From contig CATYXQ010000023.1 of assembly GCA_958414825.1 (NCBI GenBank), forward strand, positions 1 to 28,757: DNA of 28,757 nucleotides. Direction: 5' to 3'. This stretch comes from an uncultured Eubacteriales bacterium. GTDB lineage: Bacteria; Bacillota; Clostridia; Oscillospirales; CAG-272. Below, piece by piece: positions 17,121 through 24,871 of this stretch (position 1 is its first letter; the number at the start of each line of letters is the position of its first letter). Below the pieces are notes generated by a model. The model was not told where the DNA came from. It did not search any database and saw only the letters and a list, made by a program, of their open reading frames with translations. The translations under genes were made by a program, and so were the position numbers.

Positions 17121-17166
17121 CCGCATCCAAGTTACAATCGCCGAAACCGCGCCGTTTACTTCATGC

Positions 17167-17883
17167 TCATTTTTTCTTTTTACCGAGGTATGCCTCTTTG
17201 ACTTCCTCATTTTCCAAGAGTTCGGCGCCCGTCCCGCTCAGGATAATCTCGCCGGTCTGCATGACAAACGCGCGATCTGCCGCCTGCAGCGCCATATTCG
17301 CGTTTTGCTCAATCAAAAGCACGGTGATGCCGTAGCTGTTGATCGTATGAATAATATCAAAAATCCCCTGTACCACCAGCGGCGCAAGACCGAGCGACGG
17401 CTCATCCATCATAATAAGCTTCGGTTTGGCCATCAGCGCACGACCGACAGCCAGCATCTGCTGCTCGCCGCCCGAAAGCGTTCCCGCATGCTGCCAGGAG
17501 CGCTCTTTCAGACGGGGAAACAAATTGTAAATATATTCAAAATCCGCGCTGAGGTCATCGCGGCGCAGATACGCGCCGATGCGCAGATTCTCCGCCACGG
17601 TCAGGTTCGGAAACACGCGGCGACCCTCAGGCACAAGCGTAATCCCGCGTTTGACGATCTGGTCAGGCGAAAGACCGAGAATATTTTCGCCCTCAAAAAG
17701 CACCTCGCCGCTCTTGGCACGGACAATGCCCGCAATCGAACGAAGCGTCGAACTTTTTCCGGCGCCGTTTGAACCAATCAGCGTGACGATTTTACCCGCT
17801 TCCACGTCAAAAGAGATGTTTTTAATGGCCTCAATACCCCCGTAAGACACACTGAGGTTACGGACCTCCAAAATATTATGCAT
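17167..17883 (-). CDS. livF: Branched-chain amino acid ABC transporter, ATPase LivF
   Basis: One of two ATPases powering uptake of leucine, isoleucine and valine. The protein of about 238 residues has Walker A GSNGAGKS (37-44), the signature LSGGEQQMLAVGRAL, Walker B LIMMDEPSLGLAP and the LLIEQN switch region, all typical of LivF. I prefer the ATG at 17881-17883 with GGGGG 9 bases upstream; a GTG at 17889 is only 3 bases from it. The start lies inside the end of livG. It is the last gene of the livKHMGF operon, followed by the hairpin at 17081-17120. The amino acid range may be broader than branched-chain, which sequence alone does not settle. Confidence 0.93.
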   Translation of the reverse strand: MHNILEVRNLSVSYGGIEAIKNISFDVEAGKIVTLIGSNGAGKSSTLRSIAGIVRAKSGEVLFEGENILGLSPDQIVKRGITLVPEGRRVFPNLTVAENLRIGAYLRRDDLSADFEYIYNLFPRLKERSWQHAGTLSGGEQQMLAVGRALMAKPKLIMMDEPSLGLAPLVVQGIFDIIHTINSYGITVLLIEQNANMALQAADRAFVMQTGEIILSGTGAELLENEEVKEAYLGKKKK

Positions 17884-18715
17884 CTTCACTTACCCCCAGA
17901 TAGGCCTTAATTACCAGATCATTGTTCTGAATTTCCTCAGGCGTACCGTGCGCAATCAGCTTGCCGAAATCAATAACATAAACTCGGTCGGAAATATCCA
18001 TAACCAGATTCATATGGTGTTCGATCATGAAAACGGTCAGGCCGAAGCCGTCGCGAATATGCCGGATAAAAGCGGTCAACTCGTCGGTTTCCTGCGGATT
18101 CATGCCTGCGGCCGGCTCATCCAGCAAAAGAAGCGTGGGCTTGGTTGCAAGAGCGCGTGCAATTTCCAGACGCCGCTGCTTGCCGTACGGCAGCGAAGTT
18201 GCCAGTTCATCTTTGACGTCCAAAAGTTCGACCGCCTCCAAAAGGCGTTCCGCTTCAAGACGCATCGCACGCTCCTCACGGAAATTCAGCATAAACGTCG
18301 CGGAAAAAAGATTGCTGCGACGGCGCATATGCATGGCCACAAGCACATTCTCAAAAACAGTCATGGACTTGAAAAGCCGGATGTTCTGGAACGTGCGCGC
18401 AATCCCAAGCTTTGTAATGCGGTCGGGCGTCTTGACAATCTTACTGTGAAAATCGCCCTGATGCGCACCGGCATACAGTCTTTTCATCTTTCCGTGCGGA
18501 TAGTTCTCCACAATTACGCGGTCATCAAAGCTGACACGACCGTTGGTCGGTTCGTACACTCCGGTCACCACGTTAAAAGCCGTCGTCTTTCCCGCGCCGT
18601 TCGGTCCTATAAGGGACACGATTTCTCCCTCGTTTACCTCAAGGGACAAATCGTTCACCGCGACAACGCCGCCGAACTGCATCGTGATGTTTTCCAATTT
18701 CAACAGATTTTTCAC
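17876..18715 (-). CDS. livG: Branched-chain amino acid ABC transporter, ATPase LivG
   Basis: The second ATPase of the transporter, 279 residues. Walker A is GPNGAGKT (37-44), GIARTFQN spans 104-111, the signature reads LPYGKQRRLEIARAL (a variant of LSYGQQRRLEIA), and Walker B is LLLLDEPAAGMNP. Between the Walker A region and GIARTFQ it is about 24 residues longer than E. coli LivG; the extra stretch (about 68-95) is charged and probably a surface loop. It starts with GTG at 18715, overlapping the livM stop as GTGA, with GGAGG 10 bases upstream. Overlaps at both ends imply coupled translation. Confidence 0.93.
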   Translation of the reverse strand: MKNLLKLENITMQFGGVVAVNDLSLEVNEGEIVSLIGPNGAGKTTAFNVVTGVYEPTNGRVSFDDRVIVENYPHGKMKRLYAGAHQGDFHSKIVKTPDRITKLGIARTFQNIRLFKSMTVFENVLVAMHMRRRSNLFSATFMLNFREERAMRLEAERLLEAVELLDVKDELATSLPYGKQRRLEIARALATKPTLLLLDEPAAGMNPQETDELTAFIRHIRDGFGLTVFMIEHHMNLVMDISDRVYVIDFGKLIAHGTPEEIQNNDLVIKAYLGVSEDA

Positions 18716-19800
18716 TTGCCGGCAGCCTCCCTTGTCTTTTTTCCAAATCCCTTCATGCGGTTATACAGATATTCGGAAGACAATTCCTTATCTCCCATGA
18801 TACCGCGGCGGAAAAACAGCACAATAATCATAATGACAGCGGAAAATACCACCAGACGGAACCCGTTTCGCGTCACGCCCGGTATCACGCCCTCTGTATC
18901 CAAAAAACGCAGCCACCACTCGGAGCAGGCAATATAAAGAAAGCTGGCAATCACAGATCCGCTGATGCTGCCGATACCGCCGATTACAACGATCAAAAGA
19001 ATCTCATAGGTCAGGGTTGTGGTAAACGGTTTTGCCTGAATTGTATTCTGATACATGGCAAACAGCGCCCCGCCGACGCCTGCGAAAAAGGAACTGACCA
19101 CAAACGAAATGGTCTTGTGCCGCGTCAGGTTGATGCCCATCGCTTCAGCAGCCACTTCATCGTCCCGAATCGCCTTAAACGCGCGGCCATATGTCGAGCG
19201 AATCAAAAGCGCAATAATTGCAATGCATACACCCGCGATCAAAAAATACGGGAAAATACTTTTAAAATAAGGATACATACGAAGCTGGTTTGAACCGTTG
19301 GTGATAACGCCAAGCCCTTTCCACTGACAGAGCGCGCGCAGAATCTCTGCAAAACCGAGTGTGGCAATGGCCAGATAATCGCTCTTCAGCCGCAAAACCG
19401 GAAGTCCGATTAAAAAAGCGAAAAGCGCGGCAACCAGCCCGGCCAAAACAATCGAAACCGCCACCGGGAGCACAAATTGAACCAGACCGCCGAGTTCGGT
19501 TCCGTCCGCAGCCGTTACGGTATAATACTTATACACGGACAGCCTGTCCTCCACCGGGATCGTAAAAATCGCATATGTATACGCGCCAAGCAGCATAAAT
19601 CCCGCCTGTCCCAGAGAAAACAGTCCGGTGAAACCATTGAGCAGATTCATCGAAACCGCAATCAGCGCGAACACGGCGCCTTTTTGCAGTACCTTGACCT
19701 TGAGGTCATAGGATTCCAGACTGAAGTCCGCCAAAAGCACAAGCCCAAAAAGCAGTACAAGGCAGAGCGCGTCAATCCATTTGAATGTTTTCTTTTTCAT
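18712..19800 (-). CDS. livM: Branched-chain amino acid ABC transporter, permease LivM
   Basis: One of two integral membrane subunits forming the channel. The 362-residue protein has about ten hydrophobic segments and the family landmarks MNLLNGFTGLFSLGQAGFM (residues near 52-70), LRLKSDYLAIATLGFAEI and the EAA-like coupling region TYGRAFKAIRDDEVAAEAMG. A hydrophilic loop after the second or third segment (VEDRLSVYKYYTVTAADG) likely faces outside. GGAGG lies 4 bases before the ATG, and 9 bases separate it from the livH stop. It partners with LivH and both ATPases. Confidence 0.95.
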   Translation of the reverse strand: MKKKTFKWIDALCLVLLFGLVLLADFSLESYDLKVKVLQKGAVFALIAVSMNLLNGFTGLFSLGQAGFMLLGAYTYAIFTIPVEDRLSVYKYYTVTAADGTELGGLVQFVLPVAVSIVLAGLVAALFAFLIGLPVLRLKSDYLAIATLGFAEILRALCQWKGLGVITNGSNQLRMYPYFKSIFPYFLIAGVCIAIIALLIRSTYGRAFKAIRDDEVAAEAMGINLTRHKTISFVVSSFFAGVGGALFAMYQNTIQAKPFTTTLTYEILLIVVIGGIGSISGSVIASFLYIACSEWWLRFLDTEGVIPGVTRNGFRLVVFSAVIMIIVLFFRRGIMGDKELSSEYLYNRMKGFGKKTREAAGK

Positions 19801-19809
19801 ACGCCCTCC

Positions 19810-20688
19810 TTAAACCTTATCCGTCGATTTCTCACCGAACAGACCGGTCGGCTTCACACACAGAATCACAATCAACAGCGCAAACGTAAACGCATCCGAA
19901 AAGATCGAAAGTTCCGTACTGGATTTGATGATGTTCTCGCAAATACCGATGATAAACGCGCCCACAACCGCACCGGGAATCGAACCGATTCCGCCGAAAA
20001 CAGCCGCGACAAAAGCGCGCAAACCGGGCATTGCACCGGACGTCGGAATGACGGACTGATAACTTGAGAAATATAAAAGCGAACCTACCGCCGCCAAGAA
20101 CGACCCGATAACAAACGTCATACTGATTACCGAATTGATTTTGATGCCCATCAGCTGCGAAGTCTCAAAATCCTTGGACACCGCGCGCATCGCCATACCG
20201 ATCTTAGTATACCGAATCAAAGACACCAACAGAATCACCAGCAGAATCGTCAAAATCGGCGTAATCAGCGTTACGCGTTTTGTAGAAGCGCCGAACAGAT
20301 TGATTGTATCCGAAATCCACGGAAGCGCCGGATAGACCTGCGGCAATCCGCCGGTAATATAAAGCGCCAAATTCTGCAAAAGATAAGATACGCCGATGGC
20401 GGAAATCATAACCGACATGCGGGGCGCGGCGCGCAGCGGTTTATACGCCGCTTTTTCAATCACAACGCCGAGCAATACCGTTGCCGCCAGAACCAGCGGT
20501 ATTGAAATATAAATCGGCAGACTTGCCGAAGCATACACCATAATCAGCCCTGCGACCATAAACACATCGCCGTGCGCGAAATTGATCAGCCGCAGAATAC
20601 CGTAAACCATTGTATATCCGATCGCAATCAGCGCATACTGACCGCCGACCGATATGCCTGCCATAATATGGTCAATCGTTAAATTCAT
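19810..20688 (-). CDS. livH: Branched-chain amino acid ABC transporter, permease LivH
   Basis: The other membrane subunit, 292 residues with about eight hydrophobic segments. QYALIAIGYTMVYGILRLINFAHGD is interrupted nowhere and marks the LivH family (key residues GYTMVYG and NFAHGD near the N-terminus). The cytoplasmic loop TKIGMAMRAVSKDFETSQLMGI is the ATPase-coupling segment, and VFGGIGSIPGAVVGA is also conserved. AGAGGA lies 6 bases before the ATG. It is separated from livK by 159 bases carrying two large hairpins. Confidence 0.94.
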   Translation of the reverse strand: MNLTIDHIMAGISVGGQYALIAIGYTMVYGILRLINFAHGDVFMVAGLIMVYASASLPIYISIPLVLAATVLLGVVIEKAAYKPLRAAPRMSVMISAIGVSYLLQNLALYITGGLPQVYPALPWISDTINLFGASTKRVTLITPILTILLVILLVSLIRYTKIGMAMRAVSKDFETSQLMGIKINSVISMTFVIGSFLAAVGSLLYFSSYQSVIPTSGAMPGLRAFVAAVFGGIGSIPGAVVGAFIIGICENIIKSSTELSIFSDAFTFALLIVILCVKPTGLFGEKSTDKV

Positions 20689-20729
20689 GCATATTCCTCT
20701 TTAGGTAATAGATTTGAAATTTCATTTTT

Positions 20730-20777
20730 CGGGCGGTTTTGAAAAAGCGGGATGTCCCCGCCCTTTCAAAACGCCCG
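20730..20777 (-). other. Large hairpin in the livK-livH gap (distal)
   Basis: Arms 20730-20751 and about 20757-20777 pair (CGGGC, GTTTTGAAA and GCGGG blocks) around a short loop, with one bulge and a 2-base mismatch. No U-tract follows on the minus strand. It is likely an RNA structure that slows decay of the livK message or partly ends transcription. Confidence 0.65.
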
Positions 20778-20787
20778 AAACCACGCT

Positions 20788-20834
20788 ACGGATAGTAAGG
20801 GCTTGACGCAAACCGTCAAGCCCTTACTATCCGT
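20788..20834 (-). other. Large hairpin just after livK (proximal)
   Basis: A perfect 21-bp inverted repeat (arms 20788-20808 and 20814-20834, loop CAAAC) starts 14 bases past the livK stop. It lacks a U-run, so complete termination is unlikely. Together with the next hairpin it could give the abundant binding protein a higher output than the permease genes, as is known for other binding-protein operons. Confidence 0.75.
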
Positions 20835-20847
20835 TTTACGCAATCAA

Positions 20848-22020
20848 TTACTTAATGCCCTGTTCTTTAACAAAGTCCCACAAAGCAGTCTCCGTGTTGA
20901 CAACCTTGATATATGCCGTCGTTCTCACTGCGTCGCCGTTGACATCGTCAAATACAATGTGTCCGGTTACGCCGGTATAATCTACATCCCAGATTGCATC
21001 CATGATCTTCGCAGAATCGGCAGATCCAGCCGCTTTAATAGCCTCAAGCGCTACAAAATAAGCATCGTATCCCATGGCAGACACCGCGGCAATTTTGCTG
21101 TCTCCGCCGTTGTCAGTAAGGTTCTGCGGATTCGACTCCAACCATGCCTTGAAGCCCTCGTCAAAGTCCTTGTTGCCGCCCTCCTGATAGAAGGTCGTAA
21201 CCTTGATATCAATATTCTTGCCCTGCGCCGCAGAAAGAATTTGATTCGAGTCCCAGGTATCGCCGGCCATCAGCGTAGCCTTGACGCCCTTTGCAGCAGC
21301 CTGTTCGATAATCAGCTGCGCATAGCTGGACGAGGTCGGTGCAAAGATAACTTCCGCGCCTGCGTTTACCGCATTGGTTATGTAGGAATTGAAATCCGAG
21401 GTATTCTCAGGGAAATTTGCGTTTTCAACCGTACCGCCGAGCTTTTTGAACGCCTCAGTGAAATAATTGGCCAGTCCCTCGTCATAGTCGTTTCCGTTTT
21501 CAGCCAGGGTGTAGGCTTTTCTGTAACCGAGTTCATTATACGCATAGTTGGCAAGAACCGTGCCCTGGAACGGATCGAGGAAGCAGATACGGAAATAATG
21601 CTTATTGCCCTCGGTAACCTGCGGATTGGTACAGGTGATACCGATAGCAGGCACATTTGCATCGGCAAACGTCGAAGAAGCCGCAATTGAAACGCCCGAT
21701 CCATAAGAGCCGAGAACGATAGACGCGCCCTTATTAATCAATTCTGCCGCAGCGGAGGGCGCCTTGTCGTTGGAGGACTGATTGTCAACCTGAACCAGTT
21801 CGACCTTATACGTTTCTCCGCCGATTTCAACGGTCGGAGCGATGGAATGCGCATACTTAACACCCAGTGTTTCCTGTTTTCCGCCCGCGCCGTTGGCGCC
21901 GGAAGCAGGCTCAAATATGCCGATCTTTACTACTTTTTCATCGGATTCGGTTTTACCGCAAGATGCCAATACAGGCACAAGCATCAGTGCGGCAAGGAGC
22001 AAAGCAACGATTTTCTTCAT
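20848..22020 (-). CDS. livK: Branched-chain amino acid substrate-binding lipoprotein LivK/LivJ
   Basis: Captures the amino acid outside the cell and delivers it to LivHM. The 390-residue protein has a lipoprotein signal (MKKIVALLLAALMLVPV) with lipobox LASC and lipidated Cys21, then the type I periplasmic-binding fold: VVKIGIFEPASGANG at the start, VEIGGETYKVELVQVDNQS, NKGASIVLGSYGSG and AYTLAENGNDYDEGLANYF. The ATG at 22018-22020 sits 12 bases from GGAGG; an in-frame TTG four codons earlier abuts that site and is unlikely. It is the first gene of the operon, behind a good promoter at 22102-22130. Confidence 0.95.
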   Translation of the reverse strand: MKKIVALLLAALMLVPVLASCGKTESDEKVVKIGIFEPASGANGAGGKQETLGVKYAHSIAPTVEIGGETYKVELVQVDNQSSNDKAPSAAAELINKGASIVLGSYGSGVSIAASSTFADANVPAIGITCTNPQVTEGNKHYFRICFLDPFQGTVLANYAYNELGYRKAYTLAENGNDYDEGLANYFTEAFKKLGGTVENANFPENTSDFNSYITNAVNAGAEVIFAPTSSSYAQLIIEQAAAKGVKATLMAGDTWDSNQILSAAQGKNIDIKVTTFYQEGGNKDFDEGFKAWLESNPQNLTDNGGDSKIAAVSAMGYDAYFVALEAIKAAGSADSAKIMDAIWDVDYTGVTGHIVFDDVNGDAVRTTAYIKVVNTETALWDFVKEQGIK

Positions 22021-22101
22021 AGCTAAATACAACCTCCAAAATTCAAGTTCGATTCGCTTTTTTCCTGTGAATGCCCGAAGTTTCAGAGCAATTACTTTTT
22101 T

Positions 22102-22130
22102 ATTATAATATTTTCCAAAAGCTTTTGCAA
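22102..22130 (-). promoter_or_regulatory. Sigma-A promoter of the liv operon
   Basis: On the minus strand TTGCAA (22125-22130), a 17-base spacer and TATAAT (22102-22107) lie about 80 bases upstream of livK. The region 22021-22344 (324 bases) between divergent genes holds this promoter, the tandem repeat upstream of it, the DUF554 promoter and one hairpin, but no gene. Confidence 0.75.
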
Positions 22131-22133
22131 TAG

Positions 22134-22153
22134 CTTTTGTGAACTTTTGTGAA
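22134..22153 (-). repeat. Tandem 10-bp direct repeat upstream of the liv promoter
   Basis: Minus-strand TTCACAAAAG occurs twice in tandem (22134-22143 and 22144-22153), and a partial third copy overlaps the -35 (CTTTTGCAA on the plus strand, 22122-22130). A 10-bp period places the copies on one face of the helix just upstream of -35, as for a regulator site. No regulator is identified. Confidence 0.6.
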
Positions 22154-22204
22154 TTTTCCGACGCTTTTTTTCTTTTTTTTATTCTCTATGCTGTCAAGAT
22201 TCTA

Positions 22205-22234
22205 TTTACACCGCCCTCTCCTACATGGTATAAT
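22205..22234 (+). promoter_or_regulatory. Promoter of the DUF554 gene with extended -10
   Basis: TGGTATAAT gives a perfect extended -10 (TG at 22226-22227, hexamer 22229-22234). TTTACA at 22205-22210 is a five-of-six -35 with an 18-base spacer. It would produce a leader of about 100 bases. Confidence 0.75.
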
Positions 22235-22292
22235 ATCCGAAAAGCAACCGAAAAACCGCGCAATTTGCTCAGCATTTTTTATTGATTTTTTT

Positions 22293-22313
22293 CGGTACGT
22301 TTTGAACGTACCG
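22293..22313 (+). other. Hairpin in the DUF554 leader
   Basis: CGGTACGTT (22293-22301) and AACGTACCG (22305-22313) form a perfect 9-bp inverted repeat with a 3-base centre, 31 bases before the ATG. No T-run follows, so it is not a simple terminator. It could be a DNA operator or an RNA element. Confidence 0.5.
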
Positions 22314-22344
22314 CCTGCTTACATTTCAAAGTCACGAGGTTATC

Positions 22345-23085
22345 ATGCTTACCGGAACCATTATCAACAGTTTTCTGATTCTTGTCGGCGGCGGCGTCGG
22401 CCTGCTGATAAAGAAGATTTTGCCTGTCCGCATCAAGGACTGCGCCATGCAGGCCGTCTCGCTGGTCGTGATGTTTATCGGCATCAGCGGCGCGGTCAGC
22501 GCATGTCTAACCTTTCAAAACGGCGTATTCGGTACCAAAGACACGCTCATTATGATTCTTTCGCTCGTACTCGGAACCATTTTAGGGGAACTGATCAACA
22601 TCGAACAGTGTCTGGACAACCTCGGCAACTTCTGCCGCAAAAAACTGATCCGCGAAAATGACGCTTCCTCCTTTGCAGAGGGCGTCGTAACGGCTACGCT
22701 GCTGTTCTGTGTCGGCGCTATGGCCGTTGTGGGCGCGCTTGACAACGGTATCCGGGGAAATTACGATATTCTGCTTGCCAAAGCCGTGATTGACTGCATC
22801 GCCGCCCTGATTCTGGCTTCCACGCTCGGCGCCGGCGTTCTGCTCGCCGCCGTTCCCGTCTTTCTGTATCAAGGACTGATCTCCCTTGTCGGAGTTTATA
22901 TCGAATCCTTTCTTACCGAAGCGGTCATCAGCCAGATGACGCTGACCGGTTCCATACTCATTTTCGGAATCGGGATCAAAATGCTGAACATCGTTCGCCT
23001 GCGGCTCGGTAATATGCTGCCCGCAATTTTTATGCCGATTATACTGGATCTCATTCTTCGGCTGTTTGAAAAAATTACAGGCTGA
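22345..23085 (+). CDS. DUF554 family integral membrane protein
   Basis: A 246-residue, very hydrophobic protein with about six to seven membrane segments. MLTGTIINSFLILVGGGVG at the start, the internal GTILGELINIEQ (residues near 72-83) and the FAEGVVTATLLFCVGAMAV stretch are typical of the DUF554 family (related to YdfK/YqgA). Its function is unknown; a transport role is only a guess. GAGG lies 5 bases before the ATG. It is a single-gene unit: its own promoter lies upstream and a hairpin at 23134-23164 separates it from the convergent transporter gene. Confidence 0.9.
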   Translation: MLTGTIINSFLILVGGGVGLLIKKILPVRIKDCAMQAVSLVVMFIGISGAVSACLTFQNGVFGTKDTLIMILSLVLGTILGELINIEQCLDNLGNFCRKKLIRENDASSFAEGVVTATLLFCVGAMAVVGALDNGIRGNYDILLAKAVIDCIAALILASTLGAGVLLAAVPVFLYQGLISLVGVYIESFLTEAVISQMTLTGSILIFGIGIKMLNIVRLRLGNMLPAIFMPIILDLILRLFEKITG

Positions 23086-23133
23086 ACTTACCAAAACCGG
23101 CGCGCACGAACGGCAGGTGTGCGCTTACGGGCA

Positions 23134-23164
23134 GAAAAGACTCTCGCAAAATGAGCGGGAGTCT
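23134..23164. terminator. Terminator between convergent DUF554 and APC genes
   Basis: AAAGACTCTCGC (23134-23145) pairs with GCGGGAGTCTTT (23153-23164), with one G-U or mismatch, and is flanked by A-rich and T-rich sequence. It probably works for the plus-strand transcript and perhaps for both. A smaller GCGCAC/GTGTGCGC hairpin lies just upstream. Confidence 0.75.
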
Positions 23165-23211
23165 TTCATTCATTCAGCCTCTTTAATTGCAATCCTTTAA
23201 AGCCCTGCCTT

Positions 23212-24603
23212 TCAATCGCGTTCCCCTTTTCTTCGGCCGCGGCAGCAAAAACCAAACGGAAGCCCGGCAAGCATGACGGCGGCAAACACAATGAGATAAT
23301 ACAAAACCGATCTGCCATGCGCCACTGCGGCAGCAAAAACCATAAAAAGACTTCCCGAAACCGCAAGGAGCGGGATAATCCATCGACGCAGAATACCAAG
23401 ACCGCGCGCTTTACGCATAAACATCACAAAAATCGGAATATAAAACGCATAAGCCGTCACTATAGGAAGCTCAGAAGAATCAAAGCTGAACACGCCGAAC
23501 CACGGCGCCGGCACAAGATTGGCGCCGTAAAAATACAGAAACCAAATCACCGCAAGGAAAAGCCCCAAAACCGAAGAATTGGCCGGCATACCGGTTTTCT
23601 CATCAACCGAACCGAACGTCTCGGGCGCGGGGCCGAGACCGCGCGCCGCCAAAGAATAGATACCGCGCGTATTGGCTAACATCAATCCGTTTAGCGTACC
23701 GATGCAGGACACAGCTACAAAAAGATTCAGCACCGCACCGAGATCGCCGCCGAATACGCGGATAAATGCCGACGACGCGCCGTGCTCTATAAGGTCAGAG
23801 ACCGGCGCACCGCCGACCACGCCGAGATAATACAGCACATAGACCGCAATAATGATAAGCGAGCCCGCAACAAGCGCAACCGGAAGACTGCGCTTGGCAT
23901 TTTTGAGTTCTGCATTGATGCTTGTCGCAATAATCCAGCCGTCATAGGCAAACGACGCCGCAACAACGGCCGCAAACAGCGGATGACCGCCCGCAGCCGT
24001 TTCCGCCGTTTCGATTTGCATATTCTGCACTGTGACGCCGGAAAGCAAACCGTAAATCACCCCTCCGATCCCCATAAAAAGCAGCGGAATCAGCTTTACA
24101 ACAGTCGTCGATACCTGAAAATGTCCGGCAAGTTTTGGAGAAAGCGCATTCATTGCATAGCTCATCACCAAAAAGAAAAGTGCGAACACCATACATTCCG
24201 GACCGGATGCAGGATCTGCGGCAAACGACGGATGCAGCGTATTGATAAATACAAGCATATAGCGCGCCGACAGCCAAGCCAGCACACCGACCAGCGTCGG
24301 ATAATAAACAGTCGATAAAAACCATCCAACCAGGTAGGCGTACCCCCGGCCGACTGTGGCCTCGGCATAATCGACAATGCCGTTAATCCGTTCATACTTT
24401 CCGGCCATACTCGCAAAAGCCAGTATGCACACCATCATAATGGCGCCGCCGATCAGCCATGCTAAAATACCAAGCTTTATATTTCCGCCTGTTCTTTCAA
24501 GAATGGTCTGCGCCTTAAAAAAAACTCCGCTTCCGATCACAATGCCGACCACCATGGCAATTGCGGTAAAAAGGCCGTATTTTCTGCTGAGTTTATGTTC
24601 CAT
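23212..24603 (-). CDS. APC superfamily amino acid permease
   Basis: A secondary transporter of about 463 residues with some twelve hydrophobic segments. GIVIGSGVFF (residues 20-29) is the unwound first helix that binds the amino acid backbone in APC transporters, and KLGILAWLIGGAIMMVCIL follows. The FAYDGWIIATSINAELKNAKRSLP stretch (key residues YDGW and ELKNAKR) matches the LAT-like/SteT group of amino acid exchangers. Substrate remains unknown. I chose the ATG at 24601-24603 because GGAGG is 6 bases upstream; the frame stays open for 49 more codons, but that sequence is basic and unlike the family. The upstream region holds a cluster of hairpins. Confidence 0.92.
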   Translation of the reverse strand: MEHKLSRKYGLFTAIAMVVGIVIGSGVFFKAQTILERTGGNIKLGILAWLIGGAIMMVCILAFASMAGKYERINGIVDYAEATVGRGYAYLVGWFLSTVYYPTLVGVLAWLSARYMLVFINTLHPSFAADPASGPECMVFALFFLVMSYAMNALSPKLAGHFQVSTTVVKLIPLLFMGIGGVIYGLLSGVTVQNMQIETAETAAGGHPLFAAVVAASFAYDGWIIATSINAELKNAKRSLPVALVAGSLIIIAVYVLYYLGVVGGAPVSDLIEHGASSAFIRVFGGDLGAVLNLFVAVSCIGTLNGLMLANTRGIYSLAARGLGPAPETFGSVDEKTGMPANSSVLGLFLAVIWFLYFYGANLVPAPWFGVFSFDSSELPIVTAYAFYIPIFVMFMRKARGLGILRRWIIPLLAVSGSLFMVFAAAVAHGRSVLYYLIVFAAVMLAGLPFGFCCRGRRKGERD

Positions 24604-24665
24604 CAAAGTCCTCCGGCGCCGTTTTTGGCGGCGCGCACCCGATTTTGCGTCTTGTTTTTCTATAA

Positions 24666-24743
24666 GGGGCTTTGCCCCGTCATTCAACGTTTTCAGTGGA
24701 AGATTGTACGCCCACTGAAAAGAACCCGCCGCCTTTGAGGCGG
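24666..24743. repeat. Cluster of three hairpins upstream of the APC gene, possible mobile or dispersed element
   Basis: Three inverted repeats lie within 80 bases: GGGGC/GCCCC (24666-24678), a perfect 10-bp TTTTCAGTGG/CCACTGAAAA with a 12-base loop (24690-24721), and CCGCCT/AGGCGG (about 24726-24741). Such a dense set, joined by conserved-looking single strands, resembles the ends of IS200/IS605-type elements or intergenic repeats of Clostridia. No transposase is present. It lies in the leader of the APC gene and could also be a structured regulatory RNA. The rest of 24604-24823 is AT-rich and shows no gene. Confidence 0.5.
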
Positions 24744-24825
24744 GGAACATCTTAATTTCGTTATAGTTCGATTTTCATATACTACTTATTCTGCGCAAAA
24801 TTACAGGACTTATCTAAAATCACGC

Positions 24826-24857
24826 AAAAATGCGGCAGCCTATGGGCTGCCGCATTT
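24826..24857 (-). terminator. Rho-independent terminator of the propeller gene pair
   Basis: A perfect 13-bp stem (24828-24840 and 24845-24857, core GCGGCAGCC) with a 4-base loop is followed on the minus strand by five T (24826-24830). It lies 14 bases past the stop at 24872. Confidence 0.92.
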
Positions 24858-24871
24858 AAAATGTTTTTTGC

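Noticed and set aside
17948..18937. Open frame of 329 codons on the plus strand across livG and livM.
   Set aside because: Runs antisense through two overlapping, clearly recognised genes and has no domain.
22104..22109. A plus-strand TATAAT overlapping the liv -10, as a second DUF554 promoter.
   Set aside because: It results from the near-palindromic TATTATAATA; no fitting -35 lies upstream and a better extended -10 promoter is at 22205-22234.
24604..24750. An N-terminal extension of 49 residues for the APC transporter.
   Set aside because: The extension is basic and unlike the family, crosses the hairpin element, and the ATG at 24603 has an ideal ribosome site.
24660..24860. CRISPR-like or T-box interpretation of the hairpins upstream of the APC gene.
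   Set aside because: No repeated unit with spacers is present and I see no T-box sequence (TGGNACCGCG-like) or specifier loop.
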